Below, in pieces: positions 18,301 to 27,191 of a stretch of DNA of 64,000 nucleotides. The position numbers and the translations under genes were made by a program. Position 1 is the first letter of the stretch, and each line of letters starts with the position of its first letter. Below the pieces are notes generated by a model. It was not told the DNA's origin and ran no database searches. It was given only the letters and a program-made list of their open reading frames with translations. Source of the stretch: Thermobrachium celere DSM 8682 (GTDB lineage: Bacteria; Bacillota; Clostridia; Clostridiales; Caloramatoraceae); assembly GCF_000430995.1 (NCBI RefSeq), contig NZ_HF952022.1, positions 76,655 through 140,654 of the forward strand, given 5' to 3'.

Positions 18301-21300
18301 TTAGTAAAATCTCCGCCCTTTGTTACGTTCTTTTGCCACTTTTCAATTTTTATATGAGGGCTTCTAACTTCAACATCCACAAAGGTTGAAACAATTGGTG
18401 CAGATTGGCCACCTTCGGTTAAGTTCCACTTTATTGATACATTATTTCTTTGCATTTCTGTATAAGGTGATGTTGTTTTTCCATCTCTAACAATAGTCTT
18501 AAAGGTATATATGAGTGTTGTTGGACCATATACGGGTGCTGTTTCTTGATAGGTTATTGTATTTCCTACAACTGTTGGGGTAACAGGAATAGTATTTCTT
18601 GTAAAGCTACCTAATACATACTCCTGTTTTATACAGAATACATCTGTTAATGTTAAATTATAGGCAACTATATTTTGTGGTATTGGTATGGTTATGGTGT
18701 AGGTTACTTCATCACCTATCTTTGCAGGGTTTGGCATAGCTTCCTTTGTAATTGTAAGTGCAGGTATATTTATTTTAGTTGTGTTTGAATCTGCAGTATA
18801 GGTTACTGGATTTACATCGTTTGAATCATAGGTTGATGTTGATTTGTTTGTAATTGAACTTGATGCTGCAATTGGGGCTTTAATTTTAACAGAAAATTCA
18901 AGTGTGGCATTAGAGCCATTATTTAAAACTGGTATATTCCAAGTTATTGTCTCTGGAGGACCTTCAGAGTAGGACGGAGTGCCTGCGGATGCTCCAATAA
19001 TTGAAATAAACTGTAAATTGGAATCTAATGTATCAGTAAGGTTTATATTATAAGCTGGTGATGCGCCGTTTGAATTTATTGTTATTCTATAGTAAATTAT
19101 ATCATCTGGATTTGCAGCTATTTCATTTTGTGTATAGCTTCCTCCCTGTGTATAGTTCTTTTGTTCTTTTGTAATTACAATGTTAGGTGTTCTAACAGTT
19201 ATATTTAGATTAGATGTTCTATTTTTTGTTAAAGCTCCTCCAGATACAAGTGCCCAGTCTATTCTTGATTGATTTTGTTGTGTTTGGGTAAATGGTGGAG
19301 TATGGTTTCCACTTATTACTCTTGCAGTGAATCTATATTTAATTGTTATTGCATTAGGATAGGAGTATAGGTCTGGTTCTGTTGGGAAGGTTACTACTTG
19401 GCCTACAACAGAAGGAGTTATAGGTGTAATAGGACCTTCATCCTGTTGTCTTGTTGCAGGCCCTATATAAATCTGACCAGTTGGCAGTGTATCTCTTGCT
19501 CTAAGGGAATATACATATACTCCATAAGGTATTGTAACAGTTAAGGTGTATTCGATATCATCTCCTATTTCTGCCTGAAGAAGCGATGCAGATTTTACTA
19601 AAGTTAAATTTGGAGCAATAAGGTTAACAGTATTTGAACTTCCACTATATTCCACTCCAAATCCATTGTTATTGGTATTATATATAAATGTTGCTTTATT
19701 TGGAGTTGATGAGTTTGCAGCAAAGCCTGGTAGAGTTTCAACTCTAAAAGTTAAAGTTGCAGACTGGCCAAAGGGAAGTTCAGGTATAGTCCAACTTACT
19801 GTTCCCATTGAATAGGATGGAGTACCTAAAGTTGCGTTAAAGCTTCCTGCTACAAAGTTTAAAAGAGGATTTAATACATCTGTAACAACTGTGTTGTATG
19901 CTGTTTCAAGCCCATTGTTTGTTACAGTAATTCTATATTCTATAATATTTCCTACGTTGAAGCTTAAATCAGTAGTTCTAAAGGTTCCATTTAGTGTATA
20001 GTTTCTCTGTTCCTTTGTTGCAATTATATTTGGAGTTCTAACTACTAAATTTTTAGTTGTTGATTCAGGTATTGCAGGAGTTCCTAAGCTATCTATTTCC
20101 CATTCAACCTTTGCGGTATTAGGTTGGTTTTCACTAAATGGAGGAGTATGGGCAGCAGATATTACTCTAACATCAAATGAATAAAGTAGTTTAACTTCGT
20201 TTTGTGTAGCATCCACAATTGGTATTGTTGGGAAAACTACATTTGGTGGCGTAACCGTTGGAGATATTGGGTTTCCATTTAGTGTTGCATTTCCTATATA
20301 GGTCTGCTCAGGAGTTTTATAAGTGTCTGTAACCTTAATATTATATGCAATAGTTCCTTTTGGAATAGTCACTTCAAGCATATAGGTTGCAATATCACCA
20401 ATTTTAAGGTAGGCAGGGGATATGGTTTTAACTATTTTTAGCCTTTCAGTTTTTAGTATTGTAGAGTCTTCAAAGGGGTCACCTTCATATTGATAGGACA
20501 TATCCATTTGCGAATAAGGTCTTGTAAGAGTGGCTTTATTTATATAAACTTGACCGCTTACAACAGAGTTTGTGACTAATACATCGTAGCTAAAGGTTAA
20601 ACTATCACCAGGGGCAAGTTTTTTTATTAGCATTGTTACATTTTGACCTGCAAAGTTTGGGGGGTCATAAATTCCTGTACCTGTTATAGTATAGCTTCCG
20701 TTATACACAAGTCCATCAGGTATTACGTCAGTCAAAGTCATCATAAAGGCATCGGTTGTCAAGTTATCTAAAGTTTGAGTATTTTTTATTGTTATTGTAT
20801 AGGTATAAACTTCGCCAGATTTAATTGCATTTACATTAGGACCTGTAACAGATTTATAGAATTCAATATTTGGTGTTCCAAAGTTAACTAAAACTTGGTC
20901 TCTATCGCTGTAGGATAATTCTAAACTATTTCTACCTGCAAGCTTTGCAAGATTATTTTTAACAGCATTAATAGGTATATTTAAAACAGGAACTTTGAAG
21001 GTTGCAGTCCATAGTGTATTACCGGGTAAATTTCCCAAAGCCCATCTAAATCCATTTGGTGACACAGTATAAGGTGTAAATGGTCCTGGAAGGTTTCCAC
21101 CATAGGTAATAGGTGAAGGTGGCAATGGTCCCATATTATAAGGCACATAGTCATCTATTTCAATATTAAGTTGGGTTGCATTTAAATTTGAGGCATTATA
21201 CTCTATATAAAATTCAACTAAATCTCCTGGAGAGGCAACAGAATATGGTTTTGGTGTACCATCCTTATAGTAGTATCCAAGTATTTGTTTCTTAATATAA

Positions 21301-22628
21301 GGTTTTCTGATGTATTGTGTTACAGAGGAACTATCAGGTGTTTGCCAGAGTGTATTTGCATTTATTCCATTTACATTTGAACTATTTGTTAGGCTGTCGT
21401 TTGATGCGACAGGACTGTTATCTATATAGGTTGATTTAGTTAGTGTTTGGAATGTTATTGTGCCTGTTGTACCGGCAAGGAGAGTTCCTAAATTCCAGGT
21501 AAGTGTAGTTGTTCCATTTGGATTTACTAAAATAGATGAAGGAGAAGGACTGGCAGAGCCCAAAACATATTCCATTCCATCAGGTATTATATCTTCAATT
21601 ACAACATTGTTTACATTATCATATTGATTTACTTTATAAACCAGTCTATAAGAATTTGTAAGGCCTACATCAGTCATAGATGAGCCTATAATAGACTTAT
21701 CTATTGTTATATCCTTTGCAATAGTAGTTAGGTTTGCAGTTACAGGACCAGATAGGCCATCAAGTATTGCGGTATTTACTAATGGTGTATTATGAGGTAT
21801 TTTACTTCCTGAATTTTCAACACATAAAGTAGAATAATTATCCCATATTGCCACATCAAAATTTATTGTATTTGTACTTCCAGCAGACAATGTTTTATTT
21901 CCCCAGTTTATTACTGTATAGTTTTTGCAGTTTGGAGAAGGTGTTGGAGTTGTGACAGTTGGGTTTAAAAAACTTGATGCATTAGGACCGGTTGCTGAAA
22001 TATTATTTAGATATCTAATGCCGTTTGGTAGGTTATCAATCAATGTTATATCCGATGATTCACGAGTATTGTTATCGAGTATTAGCGTGTAGGTGAAGGG
22101 CCAAAGTGGATTTGGTGTTGGAATTAATCCTGCACCCTTTGGCATCTTACCAGGACCTTTTTTAATTAAATTGTATCTTAAAGGAACTATAGTGTTTGAA
22201 ACGTTTTTTATAATTTCTACATTACCTGGGTCATCATTTCCTCTTGGGAGAGTATCAACCTTTGCAATTAGGGTTAGATTTGGTACAGGTATATCAAAGG
22301 GAACAGGAAGTAGAGTGTTTCTAAAGTATTCATCGGATTTTATTTGAACGGAAACTGTATAATTTATCTCATTAGGAGCAAGATCTTTAACATTAACCCA
22401 CTTTATTGTACTTGTTCCATCTAAATTATTAACAATTTCTGTAGGAGAGATGCTACTTGATTCATAAGAAAAACCATCTGGAATTGTAAGTTCAAAATAT
22501 AGGTTGTAGCCTCTATTTATAAGACTTGTATTAGAGAAGGTAAGATTTAATGTTGAAACTTTACCAAGTACAATTTTTAATGGTTGTGGTGACTGGTTAA
22601 CTATAAATTCTGATGGAGATAGTGCCAT
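15378..22628 (-). CDS. Giant DUF11 repeat protein (2,416 residues)
   Basis: Tandem-repeat protein of beta-sandwich DUF11-type (conserved repeat) domains. The start is ATG at 22628, eight bases after AAAGGAGG; an ATG 14 codons upstream is rejected because this binding site lies between them. The first ~730 residues hold about five divergent domains. The rest is six copies of a two-domain unit: type B (IGDxxxYTxTVxIPxG) followed by type A (TKEQKNxT...YRITVTNNG). No signal peptide, transmembrane segment, LPXTG or other anchor is visible; the C-terminus ends GVSVKKLLELNNTNLD. Composition is rich in Asn, Thr, Pro and Val. Base composition resembles its neighbours. DUF11 proteins are usually surface or structural; function here is unknown. 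Confidence 0.88.
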   Translation of the reverse strand: MALSPSEFIVNQSPQPLKIVLGKVSTLNLTFSNTSLINRGYNLYFELTIPDGFSYESSSISPTEIVNNLDGTSTIKWVNVKDLAPNEINYTVSVQIKSDEYFRNTLLPVPFDIPVPNLTLIAKVDTLPRGNDDPGNVEIIKNVSNTIVPLRYNLIKKGPGKMPKGAGLIPTPNPLWPFTYTLILDNNTRESSDITLIDNLPNGIRYLNNISATGPNASSFLNPTVTTPTPSPNCKNYTVINWGNKTLSAGSTNTINFDVAIWDNYSTLCVENSGSKIPHNTPLVNTAILDGLSGPVTANLTTIAKDITIDKSIIGSSMTDVGLTNSYRLVYKVNQYDNVNNVVIEDIIPDGMEYVLGSASPSPSSILVNPNGTTTLTWNLGTLLAGTTGTITFQTLTKSTYIDNSPVASNDSLTNSSNVNGINANTLWQTPDSSSVTQYIRKPYIKKQILGYYYKDGTPKPYSVASPGDLVEFYIEYNASNLNATQLNIEIDDYVPYNMGPLPPSPITYGGNLPGPFTPYTVSPNGFRWALGNLPGNTLWTATFKVPVLNIPINAVKNNLAKLAGRNSLELSYSDRDQVLVNFGTPNIEFYKSVTGPNVNAIKSGEVYTYTITIKNTQTLDNLTTDAFMMTLTDVIPDGLVYNGSYTITGTGIYDPPNFAGQNVTMLIKKLAPGDSLTFSYDVLVTNSVVSGQVYINKATLTRPYSQMDMSYQYEGDPFEDSTILKTERLKIVKTISPAYLKIGDIATYMLEVTIPKGTIAYNIKVTDTYKTPEQTYIGNATLNGNPISPTVTPPNVVFPTIPIVDATQNEVKLLYSFDVRVISAAHTPPFSENQPNTAKVEWEIDSLGTPAIPESTTKNLVVRTPNIIATKEQRNYTLNGTFRTTDLSFNVGNIIEYRITVTNNGLETAYNTVVTDVLNPLLNFVAGSFNATLGTPSYSMGTVSWTIPELPFGQSATLTFRVETLPGFAANSSTPNKATFIYNTNNNGFGVEYSGSSNTVNLIAPNLTLVKSASLLQAEIGDDIEYTLTVTIPYGVYVYSLRARDTLPTGQIYIGPATRQQDEGPITPITPSVVGQVVTFPTEPDLYSYPNAITIKYRFTARVISGNHTPPFTQTQQNQSRIDWALVSGGALTKNRTSNLNITVRTPNIVITKEQKNYTQGGSYTQNEIAANPDDIIYYRITINSNGASPAYNINLTDTLDSNLQFISIIGASAGTPSYSEGPPETITWNIPVLNNGSNATLEFSVKIKAPIAASSSITNKSTSTYDSNDVNPVTYTADSNTTKINIPALTITKEAMPNPAKIGDEVTYTITIPIPQNIVAYNLTLTDVFCIKQEYVLGSFTRNTIPVTPTVVGNTITYQETAPVYGPTTLIYTFKTIVRDGKTTSPYTEMQRNNVSIKWNLTEGGQSAPIVSTFVDVEVRSPHIKIEKWQKNVTKGGDFTKNPLLDVESGDEIHYRITITNDGLSDAFNIVTTDNLSNYLTFSSVVPPAPTGTVNHPTPPTPDGTVTWTEPTLNVGETKTLIFSCIVNSNPTPGEAVENYAESLYDTNTVNPKTLGPVKSNIVTFNYAYPEIIKSVDKEAALVGEEVLYTVNVKVPLGVKVYDVTINDILPTEQSYVPFTLTKNGINIGAATLTFPVENEIDASISEVNIEYKFRAKINSISTPPQQEQINTVTLDWKYTPLGPSGPQKTANSTIYVSNANLILTKSQKNSMTNPFTTDDIKVNVGDLIYYELKVYNPNSYALVDVVATEIFEELLSFIEIISIDTGTLTTESGNLTWTIPIIPANTEYKAVVALSINSGGLTGQRIPNKFSATFGIEGITPLVYYGPKTSNIVYTVLGELSVFKYASNDSFKVGDIITYFIEITVPYGTKAKNIMIKDTLPSKQIYLGPASYNSTMLQPLFSNGDIVFTIPLVDATLEEKKITITFLARVIDGNNEEPYIEIQRNIVKVKSEIDEEGTFGPEIEEYVDVEITRPFVFVAKEQRNITQETSYTTEMISVLADDTLEFRLTVHNFGSSPAYNTIIEDDISPYLEYTGYYEAPIGAVNYSSLLRKIEWVIDELEPSKVYSLIFRVKVIGGIPAGGFSKNKGRFIYSTNNTTPITYPKEDTNEVIQKFPDIEISKVANIYYTTIGSIIRYTVTFKLPKGTSIVNGQFTDILPIGQTYVGNATLMGHPIQPVLVEAQKVVFPVVPYAYAEEDEYFNYAFDVLISSAVPNPITLIDTQQNCAYGVWYLKPDEIGPGIQTCTNVYVTDSEINLLKEQRNKTKEGEFTANDIIGSLGQLVEYRLAITNSGPHPIYEVKIKDVLSDDLRFVEVVYSEGTVTHTGETSNGTVDIYIDSIAVGETKTFIFKVKILRRSKGTIKNNANLTFKLSPESETVFEGIKSNTTTINNQGSGSRGVSVKKLLELNNTNLD
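15400..20450 (-). repeat. Six tandem ~278-residue super-modules (B-A domain pairs)
   Basis: The type A signature (K-E/W/S-Q-K/R-N) recurs at about 20005, 19155, 18325, 17490, 16665 and 15830, a period of roughly 830-850 bases. Each copy is preceded by a type B domain with an (I/V)G(D/E)-Y motif at about 20400, 19560, 18710, 17865, 17050 and 16225. Protein copies are clearly homologous but diverged, so this is an old expansion rather than a recent DNA duplication. Confidence 0.85.
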
Positions 22629-22719
22629 AATAACCTCCTTTAGGATTATTTCTCGTATTATTATATTCACTTTATATAATTATGATGAATGGGATAAGAT
22701 TATATTAAATTATTAGAAG

Positions 22720-22745
22720 ACTTTTTAATAAGTATACATATAATA
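22720..22745 (+). promoter_or_regulatory. Possible sporulation-sigma (SigK/SigE-like) promoter of the clostripain-family gene
   Basis: CATATAATA at 22737-22745 fits the SigK -10 pattern CATANNNTA, with AC at 22720-22721 and a 15-base spacer (slightly short). In an AT-rich spacer such a match can arise by chance. Confidence 0.3.
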
Positions 22746-22771
22746 AAATAAAGCAAGCTTAAGGAATTTAT

Positions 22772-23887
22772 ATGAAGAGTTTATGTGTTCTTTTTTACTT
22801 AGATGGAAATAATGAGATTGAACCTGAAATATATAGTTCATTAGAAAAGCTTTTGCAATTTAAATGTAAGGATGTTGATTTATTTGTTGAGGTTGGAAGG
22901 GAGGATAGAGAATTTGTTAAGGTGATAAGACCCTTTGAAAATATATCCTATTCAAAAGATACATGGACTGGTGTAAAAAGGTATCACATAAAGGATGGAA
23001 ATATAGAGTATATTGATTTAGGTAAAAGAAATATGGCAAACCCCAAGGAACTATATGATTTTATATGTTGGGGATTAAATGGCTGTAGTGCAAAATATAA
23101 TGTACTTGTTATTGCCTCCCATGGTTTTTCCTTTGTTGGAGGAATTACTGATTTAACCTTTGATGTTCCTTATGTTATGCCTATAGAGGATATGTGCTAT
23201 AGCATAAATAAAGCTCTTTTAGACTGTAGAAAAAGATTGGATTTACTCTTTTTAGATATGTGTTATATGAACTATATAGAAATACTATATGAATTAAAAA
23301 GAAGACACGATAATATACATTATGTTTTAACATATTATGGTGAAGGAGATTTTGGAGGAATTGATTATATAAGCTTTATTGAAAATTTTTATAAACTTAT
23401 TGAGAAGGATAAAAAATTTTTGTATTTTCTTGAGAGAGATAACCTTATATTAAGTAGACCATTAAAATCAAAGGTAAAGGAAATTAAAGAGTTCTGTAAT
23501 AGTTTTGCAAAGCAATGTATTGATAAAGGATATGAAGACATTGAATTTGTAAAAAAGGAAATAGGACTTTTAAGTATATATGAAAAAATAAACAACATAG
23601 TATGCTTTAAGTCAGAAAACTCAAGGGGAATACAAATAATAGATTTTAATATAAAGCAGTTAGATAAAATATACAAAAATTTAGCCTTTTCAATTAACAA
23701 TAAATGGTTTAGTTTGATATCAAAGGATAATAAGATTATAGATAAACAACAAATAAACTTTTTGCCAAAGATGTTGACTAAATCTGCAATCTTTGGACTT
23801 ATTCTATCATTAAATAGTGGTATAGATATAAAAGAAGCAACAAATATTTTAAATAATGTTGTTAAGGTTAAAGGCTGGAATATTTGA
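22772..23887 (+). CDS. Clostripain-family (peptidase C11) cysteine protease-like protein
   Basis: 371-residue protein with the C11 caspase-like fold. Asp11 in FYLDGNNEIE, the catalytic His117 in VLVIASHGFSF and Cys164 in LLFLDMCYMNYIEILYEL match the clostripain layout (H-G and D-x-C-x-M motifs). Clostripains cleave after Arg or Lys and are normally secreted and self-processed; here no signal peptide or propeptide is visible, so it is probably cytoplasmic. It is divergent from the giant DUF11 gene with 143 bases between starts. A link between protease and repeat protein is inference from position only. The ribosome binding site (AAGGAA) is weak. Confidence 0.8.
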   Translation: MKSLCVLFYLDGNNEIEPEIYSSLEKLLQFKCKDVDLFVEVGREDREFVKVIRPFENISYSKDTWTGVKRYHIKDGNIEYIDLGKRNMANPKELYDFICWGLNGCSAKYNVLVIASHGFSFVGGITDLTFDVPYVMPIEDMCYSINKALLDCRKRLDLLFLDMCYMNYIEILYELKRRHDNIHYVLTYYGEGDFGGIDYISFIENFYKLIEKDKKFLYFLERDNLILSRPLKSKVKEIKEFCNSFAKQCIDKGYEDIEFVKKEIGLLSIYEKINNIVCFKSENSRGIQIIDFNIKQLDKIYKNLAFSINNKWFSLISKDNKIIDKQQINFLPKMLTKSAIFGLILSLNSGIDIKEATNILNNVVKVKGWNI

Positions 23888-23957
23888 TTTAATTTTAAAG
23901 ACATATTTAGTTTTAATTTATACAAACTAATAGTAAGATCTAAAAGGAGGTGTTTAT

Positions 23958-24365
23958 ATGCCTCATATGAAGAATAATCATAATGAATGTGACGGACAGG
24001 ACAGCTTGAAGGAAGTTAATGCAAGAAGGATTGATCAGCTTATAGATTTAGTTGAAAAACATACAAGAACAGAGAGACATCTTGAAGAGCATTCAAATAT
24101 TACTGATTTAGATGAGATTAAATATGTACTTGAACTTCAAAGACAGAGGGAGGAACAGATTAAGCATTTAAGAAATCTTATTGCATATGGTAAAGATGAT
24201 GATTTTTACAAGAGGGAAGTAGAAAATATTGAAAAAAATCTAATCTATACAGAGCATTATCTTGACCATAATAAGCACAATATGGATGAATTTACCCTAC
24301 AAAAAACAATGGAAAAACAGGAGCATAGAAGAGAACAGCTTGAAAATCTAAAGCATCTGCAATAG
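23958..24365 (+). CDS. Hypothetical His-rich coiled-coil protein
   Basis: 135-residue hydrophilic protein, not recognised. Almost the whole length is predicted helical with heptad-like Leu/Ile spacing (ARRIDQLIDLVEKHTRTERHLEEH, and EKQEHRREQLENLKHLQ at the end). It contains about 14 histidines, starting with MPHMKNNHNE, and one Cys. The ATG follows AAAAGGAGG at good spacing and a hairpin terminator follows, so it is a real single-gene unit or the end of the clostripain transcript. The His content and the copper operon next door would allow a metal-binding role, but nothing shows it. Confidence 0.7.
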   Translation: MPHMKNNHNECDGQDSLKEVNARRIDQLIDLVEKHTRTERHLEEHSNITDLDEIKYVLELQRQREEQIKHLRNLIAYGKDDDFYKREVENIEKNLIYTEHYLDHNKHNMDEFTLQKTMEKQEHRREQLENLKHLQ

Positions 24366-24392
24366 GTGGCGAAGGCCACCTATTTATTTTTA
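24365..24392 (+). terminator. Terminator after the coiled-coil gene
   Basis: AGGTGGC, GAAG loop, GCCACCT, then ATTTATTTTT. Confidence 0.8.
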
Positions 24393-24401
24393 CTATACAT
24401 A

Positions 24402-24454
24402 TTGAAAAAAATAAATATGTATGTTATTATAATAATACCCCCACAGGGTGGGGG
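24402..24454 (+). promoter_or_regulatory. csoR promoter and CsoR operator
   Basis: TTGAAA (24402-24407), a 17-base spacer and TATTAT (24425-24430), or the overlapping TATAAT at 24428-24433 with a 20-base spacer. Immediately after lies a G+C-rich perfect inverted repeat, CCCCCAC-AGG-GTGGGGG (24438-24454), the form of a CsoR operator, covering the likely transcription start. CsoR bound here should block the promoter until Cu(I) binds. Confidence 0.82.
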
Positions 24455-24469
24455 AGGAAGGAGGATGCT

Positions 24470-24733
24470 ATGAATAAGGAAAGAGAAGAGGCAAAAAAAT
24501 ATTTAAAAACTGCAAAAGGGCAAATTGAAGGAATATTAAAAATGATAGATGAGGGAAGATACTGTATAGACATTTCAAATCAAATTATTGCAGCAGAAAA
24601 ACAGATAAGAAAGGCAAATATGTTAATCTTAAAGGGACATTTGAATAGCTGTGTAAAGGAGGCCTTTTTAAACAATAGTGGAGAAGAAAAGGTGGATGAA
24701 ATAATAGATGTATTTGATAAATTAACAAGGTAG
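24470..24733 (+). CDS. csoR: Copper-sensing repressor CsoR
   Basis: All-helical metal-sensing repressor (DUF156), 87 residues. The Cu(I) ligand set Cys-His-Cys is intact: Cys32 (RYCIDIS), His57 and Cys61 (KGHLNSC), with the four-residue H-to-C spacing of CsoR that separates it from FrmR/RcnR types. It is the first gene of csoR-copA-copZ and has its probable operator directly upstream, so it should autoregulate and derepress the copper exporter. The ATG at 24470 follows GGAGGAAGGAGG. Confidence 0.93.
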   Translation: MNKEREEAKKYLKTAKGQIEGILKMIDEGRYCIDISNQIIAAEKQIRKANMLILKGHLNSCVKEAFLNNSGEEKVDEIIDVFDKLTR

Positions 24734-24741
24734 GTGAATAT

Positions 24742-27177
24742 ATGAAAAATAAATTTAAAATAACAGGTATGACTTGTGCAGCCTGCTCAAGGGCTGTTGA
24801 AAGAGCAGTCAAAAAGCTTGATGGTATAGATAAGGCAGAGGTTAATTTGGCTATAGAGGAGCTTTATGTGGAGTATGATGAAAAAAAGGTAAGTGAAGAT
24901 GATATTATTAGGGCAGTAGAAAAGGCAGGCTATGGTGCCTATTTAAAGAATATAAAAGAAGTTACTTTGAAGATAAGCGGAATGACCTGTGCGACTTGTG
25001 CAAAAACGATAGAGAGGGTGTTAGGTAGGTCAGATGGAATTTTAAATGCAGAGGTAAACTTTGCATTAGAAAAACTCTATGTAAAATATGATACATCAAA
25101 GGTAAGACTCTCTATGATAAAGTCCATAATAAAAAAGGCAGGATATGATGTAGTAGAAGATTTAAAAGAGAAAGAAAAAGGGGATACAAAAGGTAAAAAT
25201 AATAAGTCTTTATTTAATTTAAAGATTGCAGCAATATTTACTCTCCCTCTTTTATATATAGCAATGGGACATATGCTAAATTTTCCAATTCCAGAAATAA
25301 TACACCATCACAAAAACCCATTAAATTTTGCACTTGTTCAGTTAATTCTAACTATACCTACAGTCTATGCAGGGAGAAGATTTTATATTGTTGGATTTAG
25401 AAATTTAATTAAGCTATCCCCTAATATGGATAGTTTAATTGCAATAGGTACATCAGCGGCTATAATATATGGATTATTTGCCATATATCAAATAGCAATT
25501 GGAAATACAGAGTATGCAAAGGAACTATATTTTGAGTCTGCAGCAACAATAATTACTTTAATACTTCTTGGTAAATATTTAGAAGCAAGGGCAAAAAATA
25601 GAACATCTGAAGCAATAGAAAAGCTTATAAATCTTTCTCCAAAGATGGCAACAATAATAAAGGATAATATGGAGATTGAGATACCAACAGAGGAAGTTGA
25701 AGTTGAGGATGTTGTTTTAGTTCGTCCAGGTGAGAGAATACCTGTCGATGGAGTTGTAATTGAAGGAAAAACCACAGTTGATGAATCAATGCTTACAGGA
25801 GAGAGCATACCACAACTTAAGGAAGAAGGTTCTAATGTATTTGCAGGAAGTATAAATAAAAATGGCTGGATAAAGTTTAGGGTAACAAAGGGAAAGGAGG
25901 ATACAGTTTTAAGCCAAATAATAAGGCTTGTAGAGGAGGCACAGTCTAAGAAGGCACCTATTGCAAGGCTTGCTGATATAGTATCTGGATATTTTGTGCC
26001 AGTAGTTATTTTAATTTCAATAGTATCCTCTATTGCTTGGTATATAGTAACAAAAGATGGAGTATTTTCTTTAACTATATTTATTTCTGTTCTTGTAATT
26101 GCTTGTCCTTGTGCTCTTGGCCTTGCAACACCAACAGCCATAATGGTTGGTTCAGGCAAGGGGGCAGAGCTTGGGGTGCTTATAAAATCTGGTGAGGCAC
26201 TTGAAATGCTACACAAGGTTGATGTAGTTTTGCTGGATAAGACAGGTACAATAACAGAGGGGAGACCTACAGTTACAGATATAAAGGCATATAACATAGA
26301 AGAAGAAAAGCTTGTATCTTATGCTGCATCATTAGAGAGGCTTTCAGAACATCCACTTGGTGAAGCGGTGTATGAATTTGCAAAGGATAAGGGAATAGAT
26401 ATATATGATGTTGTGGATTTTAAAAGTATAACAGGCCATGGAGTATATGGAAAGATACAGGAGAGGGAAGTTTTAGTTGGAAATACAAAACTTATGAAGG
26501 AATACAATATAGATATTTCAGGTGTAGAGAGATATATAGAGGAAATTTCAAAGCTTGGAAGAACAGCTATTATAGTTTCCATAGATAGAGAAGTTAAAGG
26601 TGTAATCGGAATAGCAGATAGAGTAAAGGAAAACAGCAGAAGGGCAATAGAGTTAATAAAAAATATGAAAAAGAAGGTTGTTATGTTAACAGGGGATAAC
26701 TATTTAACAGCAAAGTCTATTGCAGATGAGGTTATGGTGGATGAATTTATTGCAGAGGTTCTTCCACAGAATAAAGCAGATGTTGTAAAGGAATATCAGA
26801 GTAAAAATAAGAGAGTTTTAATGGTTGGAGATGGAATAAACGATGCACCAGCATTAGCACAGGCTGATGTAGGAATGGCAATAGGATCAGGTACAGATAT
26901 TGCAATAGAGTCGGCAGATGTTGTTTTGATGAAGAGTGACCTTTTAGATGCAGCCTATTCAATAGAGCTTAGCAGAAAAACTATAAAGAATATAAAGGAG
27001 AATTTATTCTGGGCCTTCTTCTATAATGTTATAGGTATACCTGTTGCAGCAGGAGTACTTGTACTGTTTGGAGGACCAAGGTTAAACCCTATGATTGCAG
27101 CACTTGCGATGAGTTTTAGTTCAGTTTCTGTTGTTTTAAATGCATTAAGACTTAAGGGCTTTAGGCCTAAAAAATAA
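24742..27177 (+). CDS. copA: Cu(I)-exporting P1B-type ATPase
   Basis: Pumps Cu(I) out of the cytoplasm. The 811-residue protein has two N-terminal heavy-metal-associated domains (CAAC at 12-15, CATC at 83-86), about eight membrane helices, TGES at 352-355, the transmembrane metal site CPC at 455-457, DKTGT at 499-503 with the phosphorylated Asp499, the nucleotide-binding SEHPLGEA motif and the hinge motif GDGINDAPAL. The CPC motif and the neighbours csoR and copZ fix copper as the substrate over Zn/Cd. It starts eight bases after csoR ends. Confidence 0.96.
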   Translation: MKNKFKITGMTCAACSRAVERAVKKLDGIDKAEVNLAIEELYVEYDEKKVSEDDIIRAVEKAGYGAYLKNIKEVTLKISGMTCATCAKTIERVLGRSDGILNAEVNFALEKLYVKYDTSKVRLSMIKSIIKKAGYDVVEDLKEKEKGDTKGKNNKSLFNLKIAAIFTLPLLYIAMGHMLNFPIPEIIHHHKNPLNFALVQLILTIPTVYAGRRFYIVGFRNLIKLSPNMDSLIAIGTSAAIIYGLFAIYQIAIGNTEYAKELYFESAATIITLILLGKYLEARAKNRTSEAIEKLINLSPKMATIIKDNMEIEIPTEEVEVEDVVLVRPGERIPVDGVVIEGKTTVDESMLTGESIPQLKEEGSNVFAGSINKNGWIKFRVTKGKEDTVLSQIIRLVEEAQSKKAPIARLADIVSGYFVPVVILISIVSSIAWYIVTKDGVFSLTIFISVLVIACPCALGLATPTAIMVGSGKGAELGVLIKSGEALEMLHKVDVVLLDKTGTITEGRPTVTDIKAYNIEEEKLVSYAASLERLSEHPLGEAVYEFAKDKGIDIYDVVDFKSITGHGVYGKIQEREVLVGNTKLMKEYNIDISGVERYIEEISKLGRTAIIVSIDREVKGVIGIADRVKENSRRAIELIKNMKKKVVMLTGDNYLTAKSIADEVMVDEFIAEVLPQNKADVVKEYQSKNKRVLMVGDGINDAPALAQADVGMAIGSGTDIAIESADVVLMKSDLLDAAYSIELSRKTIKNIKENLFWAFFYNVIGIPVAAGVLVLFGGPRLNPMIAALAMSFSSVSVVLNALRLKGFRPKK

Positions 27178-27191
27178 AAGGAGGAGATAAA

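Noticed and set aside
15400-20450. Recent DNA-level tandem duplication or assembly artefact in the DUF11 gene
   Set aside because: The six units are clearly diverged at the DNA and protein level and the frame is uninterrupted.
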